5,413 nucleotides of DNA from Actinomycetes bacterium (GCA_021823365.1 JAKAOD010000246.1:1-5413), one strand, 5' to 3'; shown: positions 1 through 5,413, counted from the first letter of the stretch. Numbers and translations are program-made. The notes: generated by a model from the letters alone, not told the origin.

Positions 1-1
1 T

Positions 2-319
2 CTCGACGCCCACGGCATCGCCACGGTGACGGTCGCGTGCACGGGGCCCGCGACGCTGCTCAGACGAGAGGTCTACATGCCGGGCTGGCACGCCACAGCC
101 GGCGGCCACCACCTCACCACTCACGAGGCCGTGAGCCTCTTCCAGTCGATCCGCCTGCCCGCCGGGACCACGACCGTCCATTTCGGCTACCGCCCTCCGC
201 ACGAGCGCCTCGCCCTCTGGCTGCCTCTCCTCGGCATCCTCGTCGCCGCCGGCGTTCCCTCCGGCACGTGGCTCCTCGGCAGGCGGCAGAACCCGGTCCC
301 CGACCGGGGCCCGCTCTGA
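2..319 (+). CDS. C-terminal fragment of a polytopic membrane protein (YfhO-like)
   Basis: The reading frame is open from the left edge (base 2) to a TGA at 317-319, so only the last 105 or so residues are present and the true start is outside the window. The fragment has the layout of the C-terminal end of YfhO-type or related membrane glycosyltransferase-like proteins. There is a short beta-rich extracytoplasmic segment with the motif REVYMPGWHA (about residues 22-31), then LFQSIRLPAG, then FGYRPPHERL. A hydrophobic helix of about 20 residues (LALWLPLLGILVAAG) follows, and then a basic cytoplasmic tail (GRRQNP). In that family this domain follows many transmembrane helices and is thought to lie outside the membrane; the role is usually in cell-envelope glycosylation. 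The GTG at 26 is in frame but is almost certainly internal, because family-like sequence continues upstream of it. The family call is from recognised motif spacing only; the exact substrate cannot be stated. Confidence 0.65.
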   Translation, partial: LDAHGIATVTVACTGPATLLRREVYMPGWHATAGGHHLTTHEAVSLFQSIRLPAGTTTVHFGYRPPHERLALWLPLLGILVAAGVPSGTWLLGRRQNPVPDRGPL

Positions 320-335
320 GGTGAGGCCCGTCGCG

Positions 336-382
336 CCCGCCTTGCTCCTCCACCGAGACCCGCCCTGCTCCTCGTCACCGAT
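336..382. repeat. Imperfect tandem duplication (about 23-bp unit, two copies)
   Basis: Two adjacent copies begin with CCCGCC(T/C)TGCTCCTC and end with CACCGA: copy 1 at 336-358 and copy 2 at about 359-382. They differ by one substitution and a small indel near CTC(GT)CACCGA. The duplication sits in the 75-base gap between two convergent genes and encodes nothing visible. It is most likely a local slippage duplication. Confidence 0.5.
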
Positions 383-394
383 ACGACACGGCCG

Positions 395-904
395 TCACCC
401 CGGGCGGGGCAGTGTTCCGCGGCCCGGGGGCCCACCCGCGGTCGCCGGGCGGCGGAAGACCTCGGCATCGTCGGCGAACGCCTTGAACTCGAGGGCGTTT
501 CCGGCCGGGTCGTGGAAGAACATGGTCCACTGCTCACCGGGTTGGCCGGCGAACCGGACGTGCGGCTCGATGGCGAACCTGACCCCCTGGTCCTCGAGCC
601 GTCCGGCCAGCTCGTGGAAGTGGGCCACGTCGAGCAGGACTCCGAAGTGGGGCACAGGGACTTCGTCGCCGTCGACCGGGTTGCGCCCGACCACGTGCCC
701 GACCGACGAGGAGACGAGGTGGGTCACGACCTGGTGGCCGTACAGGTCCCAGTCCACCCAGGTGCCGGCCTCCCGCCCGCGGGGACAGCCGAGCACGCCG
801 CCGTAGAAGTCACAGGCGGCAGTGAGGTCGTCGACGGGGACGGCGAGGTGGAACCTCGGTCGTGGTTCCGACAGCCTGTGGTCCGAAGCGGTGACGCGCT
901 GCAT
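395..904 (-). CDS. VOC family protein (glyoxalase/bleomycin resistance fold)
   Basis: A 169-residue protein of the vicinal oxygen chelate superfamily, which covers metal-dependent glyoxalase/dioxygenase-like enzymes and drug-binding proteins. It has two paired beta-alpha-beta-beta-beta modules. Module 1 opens with FHLAVPVDDL and continues with FYGGVLGCP; module 2 has VPHFGVLL and closes with DPAGNALEFKAF. Likely metal ligands are His19 (FHLAV), His86 (VPHFG) and Glu139 (ALEFK), the usual VOC H/H/E positions. The GHQVVTHL stretch is typical of a cytoplasmic, uncharacterised subfamily often annotated as glyoxalase-like. The ATG at 904 is preferred over the ATG at 913. An AAGGA lies 8 bases upstream of 904, whereas for 913 it would abut the start codon. 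The last 20 or so residues after the fold (Gly/Pro/Arg-rich) exceed what the family normally needs. The substrate is unknown. The gene is convergent with the upstream membrane-protein gene and divergent from the decayed gene at 995. Confidence 0.85.
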   Translation of the reverse strand: MQRVTASDHRLSEPRPRFHLAVPVDDLTAACDFYGGVLGCPRGREAGTWVDWDLYGHQVVTHLVSSSVGHVVGRNPVDGDEVPVPHFGVLLDVAHFHELAGRLEDQGVRFAIEPHVRFAGQPGEQWTMFFHDPAGNALEFKAFADDAEVFRRPATAGGPPGRGTLPRPG

Positions 905-983
905 GTGCACCATCCTTGCCGGTCGTCACGGCCCGGCGGCGGCCTGGGCGCCGCTCGACGATGGGCTCCTCTCTCACACGAAG

Positions 984-989
984 AAGGAG
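984..989 (+). promoter_or_regulatory. Shine-Dalgarno AAGGAG placed before an ATA codon
   Basis: AAGGAG at 984-989 is followed, after five bases, by ATA at 995-997. The ATA is in the same frame as the coding-like stretch 995-1440. No ATG, GTG or TTG sits at usable spacing in that frame. This marks the probable original start of the decayed gene, with ATG changed to ATA. Alternatively it is a chance purine run. Confidence 0.4.
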
Positions 990-994
990 CGGCC

Positions 995-1763
995 ATACCG
1001 GCGATCTCCCCGCTCCTCCAGTTCGACGACGAGCCCGAAGAGACTGGCCGCTTGCCCACCTCCGTCTTCCGGAGCTCCGAGATCCCCGACATCCTCCGCG
1101 CCGGAGGGCACGACCGACCCGCTCCGCCGACCGTCGTCCGCTTCTCCCTCGACGGCACGGAGTCCGTCGTCCCTCGCGCGAAGCGCCACCGGCCGTTCGC
1201 CCAGACCGCGACGACGGTCAGCACCGGCGACTCACCCGGCCCGCTGACGGCACCCCCGTCGACCGACGGGGTGCTGAGCGAGCGGGTGGCGGACCCGCTC
1301 GGCCCGGGACCCTCCCTCGAAGATCCGTGCCAGCTCGTGCCGGCGCCTGGCGGGTCGGCCGCTGTGTGCGCCGCCGCCCCGGCGGTGAACCATGTACATG
1401 GCCGCCGAGCAGCTGCGGACTCCCTGCAGACTCCTCTGGCCGCAGCGCCTCGTTGCTGGTCGTCGTCCCCGGCGTCGGCGAGACCCTGCAGGTCGTGGGC
1501 GACGCATCGATCGCGACCGCGGTGGCGGTGCTCGCGCAGGTTCCCCCGGGCGGATCTCCGACGGAACCTCGCCGTCGTCACGGGGTCGTGACGGTCCGTC
1601 TGCACTGCGGCAAGCGGTGTGGAGCCCCGAGTCGTGGCCGGCCACCGCCGACGTGGCCTCGTCCGCCTGCGCGATGCGGGGCCACATGCGCCTGCCTCAG
1701 TCCACCGAGGACATGCAGGCGTTCCTCGACCGGGCCTCCCCAGAGACGACCCGGGCGGCGTGA
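995..1763 (+). pseudogene. Decayed gene; 3' half is a PPOX-like (FMN-binding split barrel) protein
   Basis: No single frame spans this stretch, but family-like protein can be followed through three plus-strand frames. About 995-1440 (frame of base 995) gives non-repetitive, acid-containing protein with high GC3, and ends near ADSLQT. About 1444-1614 reads in another frame: LLVVVPGVGETLQVVGDAS, then TVRLHCGK. About 1614-1763 reads in the third frame: AVWSPESWP, then LPQSTEDMQAFLDRA, ending at TGA 1761-1763. The order PGxGETLxVxG, then HCxK, then xWxPESWP, then a short helical tail, is that of the MSMEG_1061/DR2398-like pyridoxamine-5'-phosphate oxidase-related proteins (normally about 200 residues, flavin-binding, cytoplasmic). 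The region corresponds to about 256 codons. The N-terminal part is only weakly comparable (TVSTGDSPGP might correspond to the family's DVSPxGDPPG), so it is either heavily diverged or of other origin. The second frame change falls exactly between HCGK and VWSPESWP (1612-1616), where the family has a few more residues, suggesting a small deletion. The start appears to be ATA. I infer a non-functional remnant; the PPOX call is fairly secure for the 3' half only. Confidence 0.6.
1390..1401. repeat. 12-bp perfect palindrome CCATGTACATGG
   Basis: CCATGTACATGG is its own reverse complement. It lies inside the decayed gene, close to where the first frame change is seen. A regulator site of this shape is possible, but the position within former coding sequence makes chance more likely. 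Confidence 0.2.
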
Positions 1764-1795
1764 GGACAGGCGGAGGTCTGACGAACCGGCAGGAA

Positions 1796-2818
1796 CTAGC
1801 CGCTGAGCTGCTCGGCGAGGAAGGCGAGTGAGCTCGGGTACCGGTACTCGATGGCCATGTGGGTCGCGTCGAACAGCTCGAAGTGCACATCGGTGACGCC
1901 GATCGAGGCCAACTCGCCGACGAAGGCTTGGGCACCGAGGTCGAGGAAGTACTCGTCGCTCCGGCCGGCATCCACCCAGATCGCCCGCAGCCCCCGCAGA
2001 GCCTCGGCGTGCCGGCGCACCATCCGCACCGGGTCCCACGCGAGCCAGCGCTCCCAGACGTCCTCCCGGGGCCGCCCTGTGAGCGGATCGAAGGGCAGCT
2101 GCGGCCGGCCGGCGTCATCAGGAGAGAAGCAAGCGGCCACGCCGTAGAGACCGAGGAGCGTCGCGTCGGCCGGGTCGGTGAACGGCACGCGGTTGCAGAA
2201 GTCGCCCCACCACGCCTCGATGGAAGCCTCCCACGAGCGGAGGAGCCGAGCGGCAGGGCCGAACTCGGGGAGGTAGCACAGCTCGTACAGCGCGTCACCG
2301 GCGTGCGTCGCCAGCGCACCGAACAGGTCGGGCCGGAGCATCGGCGTGATCATGGCGCCGAAACCGCCGCTCGACTTCCCCTGGATCCCCCGATGTCTGG
2401 CGTCGTCCATCGTGCGGTAGCGACCGTCGACATAGGAGACGACCTCGTCGCAGAGGTAGGTGTGATACCGGCCGGTCCCGGGAGAGTCCACGTACTGCGA
2501 GCCCCCATAGGCCGTCCAGGCGTCCACGAAGACGACGATGCACGGCGGTGCCTGTCCCGAGGCGAACAGCGCGTCGACCGCCTCCGGGTACGGGACTCGG
2601 AACGGACTGCGGTTCCACCACATCTGGATGTGACCCGTGTAACCCTGGATGACGTAGATGCTCGGGTAGCGCCGGTCGTCTTCGTCATAGCCCGGCGGTA
2701 CGTAGACCCACAGGGGACGCTGAGAGGGATCGCCGAGCGGGTTGTCACGAAGGGCGGCGGAGTTGATGACATGCTCGTCGATACGGCCGACGAGCTCCCG
2801 GTGCCAGGGAGGGGGCAT
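1796..2818 (-). CDS. Alpha/beta-hydrolase-fold esterase (esterase D / antigen 85-like)
   Basis: A 340-residue protein of the putative esterase family (Pfam 'Esterase', with esterase D, enterochelin-esterase-like and antigen 85-like members). Members are serine hydrolases acting on carboxylic esters. The N-terminal strands are visible as PLWVYVPPGYDEDDRRYPSI then YVIQGYTGH. FVDAWTAYGGSQYVDSP follows, and RYHTYLCDEVVSYVD is the usual region before the nucleophile. The nucleophile elbow is GKSSGG (residues 147-152, Ser149 as the G-x-S-x-G serine). The probable acid is Asp288 in DAGRSDEYFLD, and the His is His320 in FDATHMAIEYRYP. The three residues are in the right order and spacing, so the enzyme looks active. 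No signal peptide or lipobox is seen, so a cytoplasmic site is inferred. The frame stays open to an ATG at 3055. The extra 79 residues are Arg/Ser/Gly-rich without fold character and would overlap the divergent upstream region, so the ATG at 2818 (MPPPWHREL) is chosen; no strong ribosome binding site decides it. The substrate is unknown. Confidence 0.85.
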   Translation of the reverse strand: MPPPWHRELVGRIDEHVINSAALRDNPLGDPSQRPLWVYVPPGYDEDDRRYPSIYVIQGYTGHIQMWWNRSPFRVPYPEAVDALFASGQAPPCIVVFVDAWTAYGGSQYVDSPGTGRYHTYLCDEVVSYVDGRYRTMDDARHRGIQGKSSGGFGAMITPMLRPDLFGALATHAGDALYELCYLPEFGPAARLLRSWEASIEAWWGDFCNRVPFTDPADATLLGLYGVAACFSPDDAGRPQLPFDPLTGRPREDVWERWLAWDPVRMVRRHAEALRGLRAIWVDAGRSDEYFLDLGAQAFVGELASIGVTDVHFELFDATHMAIEYRYPSSLAFLAEQLSG

Positions 2819-3087
2819 GTCCCGGCACGCTACTGCGGGGAGCTCCCGCCAGGGGGAGGCCGACCGGTACAGAGCTGGGGCGTCGCCGGGAACCGGAACA
2901 CTTTGGACCGAGCCTTCGCTCGACGCTGCGTCGCCGCGCCTCGAGCCGACGGCTGCCCCGGGCACGAGGAATCCTCCACGCCCTTGCGCGTCGGCGCTGC
3001 GGACACGACGATGTCGAGATGACCCCCTCTGGTTCCGACCGACCGCCAGAACCAAGGAGGTGGAGCGCCGCCTCCGTCCGCGAGGAC

Positions 3088-3618
3088 ATGTGGGTGGACC
3101 CCGACAGTGATCCCCGCGAGGGCGGCCCCGAACCGGTCGACGAGCGGACCACGTTGCTCGAGTATCTGCGGGCGTACCGCCTCACCCTCCAGATGAAGTG
3201 CGCCGACCTCGACCCCGAGCAGCTCGCCACCCGCTCGGTGCCACCGTCCACGATGTCGCTCCTCGGTCTGGTCCGCCACCTGGCCGACGTGGAACGGCAC
3301 TGGTTCCAAAGGGTGATGTCGGGTGAGGAGGTGCCGCGCCGCTACCAGAAGGAGGACGGCGGTCCCGGTGGCACCTGGAGCGGAGCGGTCGCCGACCCGT
3401 CCGTGGTCGACGAGGCGTGGAACGCCTGGCGGGCGGAGATCGCCATCGCAGACCGGTTCCTCGCCCGGGCCGACGACCTCGCCATGCTCGGTCGTACCCC
3501 TGCGGGTGAGACAGTCCCGCTGCGATCGGTGCTCGTCCACATGATCGAGGAGTACGCCCGCCACTGCGGCCACGCCGATCTCCTCCGAGAGCGCATCGAC
3601 GGCAGGGTCGGACAGTAG
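3088..3618 (+). CDS. DinB superfamily protein (DUF664-like)
   Basis: A 176-residue four-helix-bundle protein of the DinB/YfiT-like superfamily, DUF664 branch, which is frequent in actinobacteria; some relatives are metal-dependent thiol (mycothiol/bacillithiol) transferases. The first helix is DERTTLLEYLRAYR (about 18-31). The family signature SVPPSTMSLLGLVRHLADVE (about 50-69) follows, with His64 as a probable metal ligand. The C-terminal helix EEYARHCGHADLLRERIDG carries His159 and His162, completing the usual three-histidine site. The fold looks complete. The start is uncertain. ATG 3088 fits the family's N-terminus and has GAGG just upstream (only 2 bases away); the GTG at 3094 would have 8-base spacing. 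An in-frame ATG at 3019 would add 23 proline/arginine-rich residues with a poor ribosome binding site. The gene is divergent from the esterase gene and convergent with the response regulator gene. Substrate and thiol cofactor are not deducible. Confidence 0.85.
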   Translation: MWVDPDSDPREGGPEPVDERTTLLEYLRAYRLTLQMKCADLDPEQLATRSVPPSTMSLLGLVRHLADVERHWFQRVMSGEEVPRRYQKEDGGPGGTWSGAVADPSVVDEAWNAWRAEIAIADRFLARADDLAMLGRTPAGETVPLRSVLVHMIEEYARHCGHADLLRERIDGRVGQ

Positions 3619-3621
3619 CCG

Positions 3622-3664
3622 GGCGGGCACCGCGGGTGAAGGAGCCCGCCACCGGTTCGACCGG
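3622..3664. terminator. Two G+C hairpins between convergent genes
   Basis: GGCGGGC (3622-3628) pairs perfectly with GCCCGCC (3644-3650) across a 15-base loop. Next to it, CCGGT (3652-3656) pairs with ACCGG (3660-3664) across a TCG loop. The pair lies three bases after the DinB-like stop and in the gap facing the response regulator 3' end. No T-run follows on either strand, so intrinsic termination is uncertain. High-GC actinobacteria often have hairpin-only terminators, but such stems also arise by chance at this GC content. Confidence 0.3.
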
Positions 3665-3733
3665 ACACCGGCCGCCTGCTGGACCTGTGCCGGTCGTCGC
3701 CGCCAGACGAGTCAGCGCCCCGAGGAGGCGATG

Positions 3734-4393
3734 TCAGCCCTCGAGGTAGCGCAGCACGGCGAGGACTCGACGGTGGTCCGTCGGCGTCGACGGCAGGTCC
3801 AGCTTTGCGAAGATGTTGGCCACGTGCTTCTCGACTGCGCCCTCGGAGATGACGAGGCTGGCGGCGATGGCCGAGTTGGTCCGCCCCTCCGCCATGTGCG
3901 CGAGGACCTCGCGCTCCCGGTTGCTCAGTCCCACGACCGCGTCGGTGCGCCGACTGGCCCCCATCAGCTGGATCACCACCTCGGGGTCGAGGGCGGTGCC
4001 CCCCGACGCCACCCGAACCGGTGCCTCGACGAAGTCCCCCACGTCCGCCACGCGGTCCTTCAACAGGTAGCCGATCCCTGCGGCAGCACCTGCCAGCAGC
4101 TCCGCCGCGTAGGTCTCGATGTACTGCGAGAACACGAGGATCCTGACATCGGGGTAGTCGTGACGCAGACCGATGGCGGTGCGCAGCCCCTCGTCGGTGA
4201 AGGTCGGAGGCATGCGGATGTCGACCACGGCCACGTCGGGGTGGTCGGCGGCGACCGTCCGCTCCAGGCTGACGGGATCGGCTATCGACTGCAGGACGGC
4301 GAAGCCGCGGTCGGCGAGGAGCTGAACGAGCCCGTCCCGGAGGATGGCGAAATCCTCGGCGATCACGACGCGCAGCGTCTCGTGCTCGGCCAC
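3734..4393 (-). CDS. NarL/FixJ-family response regulator (REC + LuxR-type HTH)
   Basis: A 219-residue two-component response regulator and DNA-binding transcription factor. The receiver domain (about 7-125) has the acidic pair Glu13/Asp14 (VVIAEDFAILRDG), phospho-acceptor Asp58 (VAVVDIRMPP), Ser89 (LVFSQY) and Lys112 (YLLKDRV). The LuxR-type helix-turn-helix (about 155-201) reads LSNREREVLAHMAEGRTN, then AIAASLVISEGAVEKHVANI. All key residues are present and length is normal, so it looks functional. The IRMPPTFTDEGL and SQYIETYA stretches are typical of actinobacterial regulators paired with HisKA_3 kinases. The start is GTG at 4393, two bases after the kinase TGA (4398-4396). There is no obvious ribosome binding site, which fits translational coupling to the kinase gene. 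That kinase is broken here, so both translation and phosphorylation of the regulator may be affected. Target genes are unknown. Confidence 0.93.
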   Translation of the reverse strand: MAEHETLRVVIAEDFAILRDGLVQLLADRGFAVLQSIADPVSLERTVAADHPDVAVVDIRMPPTFTDEGLRTAIGLRHDYPDVRILVFSQYIETYAAELLAGAAAGIGYLLKDRVADVGDFVEAPVRVASGGTALDPEVVIQLMGASRRTDAVVGLSNREREVLAHMAEGRTNSAIAASLVISEGAVEKHVANIFAKLDLPSTPTDHRRVLAVLRYLEG

Positions 4394-4395
4394 GG

Positions 4396-5270
4396 TCAGG
4401 CGCGGGTCGGGAGATCCACGGTGACGACCGCGGGTCCGCCCGCCGGGCTGGCGATGCTCATGCTGCCATCGACGGTACGCAACCGGTCTGCCAGGCCGGC
4501 CAGGCCGCTCGAGGAGGAGCCGATGCCGGGGTTCGCCGCTGCACCGCCTCGGCCGTCGTCCCGGACCACGAACCGGAGCCAGGGGCCGTACTGGGCACAG
4601 GTAAGCGAGGCGTGCGACGCCTGGGCGTGCTGGTGGACGTTGCCAGCAACTCGGCGGCGCAGAAATAGCAGATCGCCTCGATGGCCGGAGTCTGAGTCGG
4701 GCGGGATGGGACGGACACCGTCACCTCGGTGGGCACCGGGCTGCGTGCCGCCAGGGTCCACAGGGCATTGGCGAGGCAGGTGTCGAGGGCGGGTGGGTGA
4801 ATGCCGCGGGCCAGGTCGCGCAGGTCGGCGATGGCCTCTTTGGTGCCGCGATGCGCCTCGTCGACGAGGTGCCTTACCGTCTCGAGCGCTGTGTCGCTAC
4901 CCGGCACGACGCCCAGGTGGTCAAGCTTCTCCTTGGCCTGTCCGAGCCGCATCGCGAGAGCGACCAGCTGCGCCTGGGTCCCGTCGTGGAGGTTCCGCTC
5001 GATCCGCTGCAGCGTGGCGGTGGCGGCATAGAGGGTGAGAGACCGCGACTCCTCGAGGCGCTGCACCCGCGAAGCGGCCGCATCCGGCGCGAGCAGCAGG
5101 CGCATCATCCTCCGGTCCAGATAGACCACCAGGCGGGTGAATCACGGCGCCAGGAAGAACGGCGGCACGCCGATCAGGAAGATGCCGACATGGAGCGGGG
5201 ACCAGACAAAGTACGGCTGGCCGGCGAGCCCCGAGCGGACAGGACGCCGCAGGATGCCGACGGAGACCAT
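4396..5270 (-). pseudogene. Disrupted sensor histidine kinase (HisKA_3 + HATPase), TGA and frameshift
   Basis: The partner kinase of the adjacent regulator, membrane-bound by family. It starts at ATG 5270 (MVSVGILRRPVRSGLAG) with GGAGG four bases upstream. A hydrophobic segment GIFLIGVPPFFLAP follows, then a TGA at 5144-5142. The same frame continues at once as FTRLVVYLDRRMMRLLLAPD, which matches the juxtamembrane end of actinobacterial sensor domains where Trp (TGG) is expected. The dimerisation domain has ERNLHDGTQAQLVALAMRLG, with the phospho-acceptor His codon at 4986-4988. The ATPase N-box begins AICYFCAAELLA, and then the frame is lost near 4642. Restoring one C (GC to GCC, minus strand) gives NVHQHAQAS, then the G-box RFVVRDDGRGG and SGLAGLADRLRTVDG, ending at TGA 4398-4396. 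The 875-base span plus one base is exactly 292 codons. At about 291 residues it is also shorter than family kinases with a full multi-helix sensor. As written, no functional kinase can be made; the indel alone could be a sequencing error. Confidence 0.85.
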
Positions 5271-5413
5271 CGCACCTCCCCCCGTGAGCGGCGAGAGGAT
5301 GCGGGAGAGAGCCGCCATGCGATGCTCGGTCACGTGGCGATGGACCTCGAGCTCGAAGACCTGGCGGACCTCTACACCCGCCACCTCTGCCGCCCTCAGG
5401 TCCGCCCCGCAGT
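5271..5413. other. Edge region, coding-like on both strands, unassigned
   Basis: On the minus strand the kinase frame stays open to the window end and gives helical, non-repetitive protein (VEVRQVFELEVHRHVTEHRM, then AALSRILSPLTGGG). This could be the 3' end of an upstream gene. On the plus strand an ATG at 5322 opens a frame (MLGHVAMDLELEDLADLYTR and onward) that also runs off the edge with high GC3. The two cannot both be right over their whole length, and the window is too short to choose. I recognise no family in either. Confidence 0.25.
5275..5279 (-). promoter_or_regulatory. Shine-Dalgarno GGAGG of the kinase gene
   Basis: On the minus strand GGGGGGAGGTGCGATG places GGAGG four bases before the ATG at 5270. 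It supports that ATG as the kinase start, even though the same frame remains open upstream to the window edge. Confidence 0.5.

Noticed and set aside
512..1591. Long plus-strand frame
   Set aside because: Up to about 913 it is antisense to the clearly recognised VOC gene. Only the part after 995 is coding-like, and that is treated as a decayed gene.
724..2319. 531-codon minus-strand frame
   Set aside because: Arg/Ser/Thr-rich shadow that runs across the VOC gene, the decayed gene and the esterase in a frame different from the real minus-strand genes.
1859..3022. 387-codon plus-strand frame
   Set aside because: Antisense to the esterase with its intact catalytic triad; a high-GC mirror frame.
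2819..3055. Extension of the esterase to the ATG at 3055
   Set aside because: The added 79 residues are Arg/Ser/Gly-rich and unlike the family, there is no ribosome binding site, and they would overlap the upstream region of the divergent gene.
2830..3630. 266-codon minus-strand frame
   Set aside because: Antisense to the DinB-like gene, which has its full family signature on plus.
4636..4648. Programmed ribosomal frameshift in the kinase
   Set aside because: There is no slippery heptamer and no obvious downstream structure, and the shift is in a catalytic domain where a fixed frame is expected.
3731..5038. 435-codon plus-strand frame
   Set aside because: Antisense to the response regulator and the kinase, whose signature residues are clear on the minus strand.
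5142..5144. UGA read as tryptophan or programmed readthrough
   Set aside because: UGA-sense codes are not known in high-GC actinobacteria, other genes here end with TGA (319, 395, 3734, 4396), and the kinase has a second lesion.
1..5413. CRISPR array, tRNA, rRNA, insertion sequence ends or attachment sites
   Set aside because: None seen: no regularly spaced repeats, no transposase or integrase, no paired terminal repeats and no cloverleaf-like sequence.

Overview
The window is very GC-rich DNA with strong G/C bias at third codon positions. The recognisable gene families are a YfhO-like membrane protein end, a DUF664/DinB-like protein, a NarL/FixJ regulator and an actinobacterial-type HisKA_3 sensor kinase. 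Together these point to a high-GC Actinomycetota chromosome. No phage, transposon, plasmid, CRISPR, tRNA or rRNA signature is visible, and I see no novel defence or biosynthetic system. It reads as ordinary accessory chromosome whose most unusual property is gene decay: two of the seven gene loci are broken.

Layout, left to right. (1) The 3' end of a polytopic membrane protein (+, entering from the left, stop at 319). (2) A short convergent gap with an imperfect tandem duplication. (3) A VOC-superfamily (glyoxalase/bleomycin-resistance fold) protein (-, 395-904). (4) A decayed gene on + (995-1763) whose 3' half is recognisable as a pyridoxamine-5'-phosphate-oxidase-like (PPOX, FMN-binding split-barrel) protein. 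It has at least two frame changes and apparently an ATA where the start codon should be. (5) An intact alpha/beta-hydrolase-fold esterase of the esterase D/antigen 85-like type (-, 1796-2818). (6) A divergent DinB/DUF664 protein (+, 3088-3618). (7) An intact NarL/FixJ response regulator (-, 3734-4393). (8) Immediately upstream of it, a histidine kinase gene (-, 4396-5270) broken by an in-frame TGA and a one-base deletion.

How the genes relate. The only clear functional unit is the kinase/regulator pair: the kinase stop lies two bases before the regulator start, as in a translationally coupled two-component operon. The kinase lesions would leave the regulator without its partner unless they are sequencing errors. 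The other genes are single transcription units in alternating orientation (convergent at about 320-394, 1764-1795 and 3619-3733; divergent at about 905-994 and 2819-3087). VOC, PPOX-like, esterase and DinB-like proteins are common stand-alone small enzymes in actinobacteria, and nothing here ties them into one pathway.
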